Shown: positions 18,901-19,992 of the stretch, piece by piece
Layout: every line of letters begins with the position of its first letter
How positions within the stretch are numbered: position 1 is the stretch's first letter
From: Stramenopiles sp. TOSAG23-6
Lineage: Eukaryota; Sar
Reading direction: 5' to 3'
NCBI GenBank assembly: GCA_900128565.1
Contig: LT636041.1
Coordinates: forward strand, 1-19,992
DNA length: 19,992 nt
The notes under the pieces: generated by a model
Told to the model about the DNA's origin: nothing
The model's database searches: none
Seen by the model: only the letters and a program-made list of their open reading frames with translations
Translations under genes and position numbers: made by a program

Positions 18901-19992
18901 GAAACCTAAACTAAAAGAGGGTACAAATCATTTACAAACAGCTTTGCTAAATACTCAAGGATTTGACCCAGATCTTAAATATATATCAATTATGTATCAG
19001 TTCAACTTGATGTATCGACTTACTATCGTCGTGGATCTTCTACTTGATCAATTGAAACCAGACATAAATAAGTACGCCATTGAGAATTATGCTAATACGA
19101 TTCATACACGGTTAGAAGAAGGTGTATATGAAGTGGAACAGATGGAACTTAAAACTGCAAATAACTACAATGCTCTCAAAGACGATATTTATGCTGTTCA
19201 TGGTGCATTTTATACTCTATTTAATGAGTATTTAATTGGCAACGGTGTGAACACCGTAGGGAAAATGCGAGAAACAAATGATGCATTCGTACCAATATCT
19301 TCAGAGGAGTCATTCAAATTACATGACGTTGCTCGAAAGCGAATCAACGAATTTGACCAAATGAAATCAAATAGCAAGTATACACTTGTTGAGTACAACA
19401 AAATGGCAAATTTATTATTTGAAGGTTCTTTCTACATGTATAATGCTCTCTGGACAAGAGAAGCAACACTAGAACTTCTTGAATTAAATTTGAAAAAGTC
19501 TTACTTCATCGAATCATTGCTTCGTGGAATTGTTTCGGTTTTACCTGACGTAAAACTGCTATCAGGACGGTATGATTTTTGGATTCCTTTAAATGAAGCA
19601 AATCGTAATTGGCGTCTTGCTAGAGGTGAAGTTGATGGGAAGTTTCCTTCAAATTATGTAGACGGATTTGGGTCCCTTATGGGAATTTCCATGCTCAATT
19701 ACTTTAAATTTTTCGAAAAAATAATGCCTACAATAATGAATATGTACAACAGACAGAGTACAAATCAAAGTGATATAAATTATGCCACAATAAGGGGTGG
19801 GAGGAGCGGAAAATTATACCGGTCAAATTGGTGGTTCGTCGTCAAAGGACATCTTGATGCATCAAAAGAATACACGTATGTTTTATTTTTTTTTGTATAA
19901 TTTTTTTTTTTCGTACGAAATTTTGTACCTAACAAAATTTTTTAGTTTTTTTTTTCAAATATTTTTCCAAAATACATGTATCTGGGAAAGGC
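6998..19992 (+). CDS. Giant single-pass membrane protein with tandem ~143-residue helical repeats (3' end beyond window)
   Basis: ATG 6998 opens a 4292-codon exon to 19875. The intron 19876-19977 follows and the frame resumes at 19978 (joined residues T-Y-L-G-K), running out of the window. Residues 1-98 are polar and basic, presumably cytosolic; 99-119 is one transmembrane helix (LFLAITIGAIAVSAIITGLY), giving a likely type II orientation with the rest outside or luminal. Residues 121 to about 400 are charged coiled coil. From about 455 to 3800 run tandem all-helical repeats, then a six-Cys module (3807-3875) and further degenerate repeats. I know no family with this layout. A surface coat, adhesion or large scaffold role is conceivable but is inference only. 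One codon at 9260-9262 is ambiguous (Lys or Asn). No second open frame or intron interrupts the 12.9 kb exon. Confidence 0.85.
8370..18400 (+). repeat. Protein-level tandem repeat array, ~24 units of ~430 nt (~143 aa)
   Basis: A recurring anchor of the form L-[RK]-x-[ML]-K-x-[YH]-[LI] can be followed at about 8370, 8810, 9225, 9676, 10083, 10517, 10936, 11350, 11750, 12175, 12598, 13024, 13490, 13943, 14354, 14794, 15225, 15670, 16108, 16557, 17000, 17417, 17820 and 18255, spaced 400-466 bases. Within each unit, I-x-x-A-x-x-x-A, then S-I-x-x-Y-[AG]-x-x-I, then a late helix [WFL]-x-x-A-[LF]-x-x-L-x-x-A follow in order. The units are divergent at DNA level, so the array is old. The pattern suggests four- or five-helix bundles, longer than the ~106-residue spectrin repeat. 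Confidence 0.75.
18416..18622 (+). other. Six-Cys module inserted in the last repeat (PAN/Apple- or WSC-like)
   Basis: Cysteines fall at residues 3807, 3833, 3837, 3865, 3867 and 3875, in a region otherwise nearly free of Cys. The core KRCSSSCLQRK, then WDGFTTLGM, then GQCYCEN has the C-x3-C ... GF ... CxC shape of extracellular carbohydrate- or protein-binding PAN/Apple or WSC domains. Assignment to either family is tentative. It would form disulphides, which supports the luminal or extracellular side for this part of the protein. Confidence 0.5.
19876..19977 (+). repeat. Introner-like intron copy 4 (102 bp, GT...AT)
   Basis: It starts GTATGTTTTATTTTTTTT and ends CCAAAATACAT. The near-palindrome GTACGAAATTTTGTAC (19913-19928; its single imperfection is a G:U wobble in RNA) runs into CTAAC at 19929-19933, 44 bases from the end. 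Read-through meets TAA at 19898-19900. Removing 19876-19977 (phase 2) joins AAAGAATACAC to GTATCTGGGAAAGGC in frame. Because GTAT occurs at both junctions the boundary can slide right by up to four bases. An internal AG sits at 19943-19944. Confidence 0.8.

Noticed and set aside
6971-19900. Giant gene ending at the TAA at 19898
   Set aside because: The last 25 bases before that stop belong to the intron family (GTATGTTTTATTTTTTTT). The exon ends at 19875 and the frame continues after 19977.
1-19992. Bacterial, phage or CRISPR content
   Set aside because: No direct-repeat/spacer array, no ribosome-binding-site pattern before starts, and the proteins are eukaryotic types with introns. No tRNA or rRNA signature was seen.

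Overview
The window is AT-rich nuclear DNA from a unicellular eukaryote that I cannot place precisely. It is a draft assembly, with single N bases at 6055 and 9262. The eukaryotic evidence is spliceosome-like introns, a DIS3L2-type exonuclease, a CAMK-type kinase carrying CEP19-like domains (CEP19 is a centriole/cilium protein, so a flagellated or ciliated lineage is likely), and a very large repetitive membrane protein. Stop codons TGA and TAA both end genes, which fits the standard code. Genes are packed with short spacers.

Layout. 1-997 (+): 3' part of a DIS3L2-like RNase II-family exonuclease, starting inside an intron. 1054-2158 (-): complete two-exon gene for a PNKP/Tpp1-type DNA 3'-phosphatase, convergent with the first. 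2159-2412: divergent promoter region. 2413-6027 (+): uninterrupted 1204-residue kinase with two CEP19-like domains, an IQ-like motif and coiled coils. 6125-6694 (-): small four-helix membrane protein, not recognised. 6695-6997: divergent promoter region with a hairpin. 6998 to the window end (+): uninterrupted exon of at least 4292 codons for a giant single-pass membrane protein made of about two dozen all-helical repeats of about 143 residues, with one Cys-rich module. Its next intron begins at 19876.

The most interesting signal is a family of near-identical introns. Four copies (1-52 partial, 224-316, 1586-1676 on the minus strand, 19876-19977) lie in three unrelated genes on both strands. 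They share an 18-base 5' end with a yeast-like GTATGT donor, a 16-base palindrome that runs directly into a CTAAC branch-point-like motif, and an identical 3' end. They look like introners, meaning introns spread by copying or transposition. Their boundaries, fixed by reading frame and protein conservation, are GT...AT rather than GT...AG. This is clearest at 224-316, where the intron splits the highly conserved RNB motif and no AG exists near the 3' end.

The genes do not form an obvious pathway. The first two act on nucleic acid ends (RNA decay and DNA end repair), the kinase is probably centrosomal or ciliary, and the last two are membrane proteins sharing a divergent promoter region.
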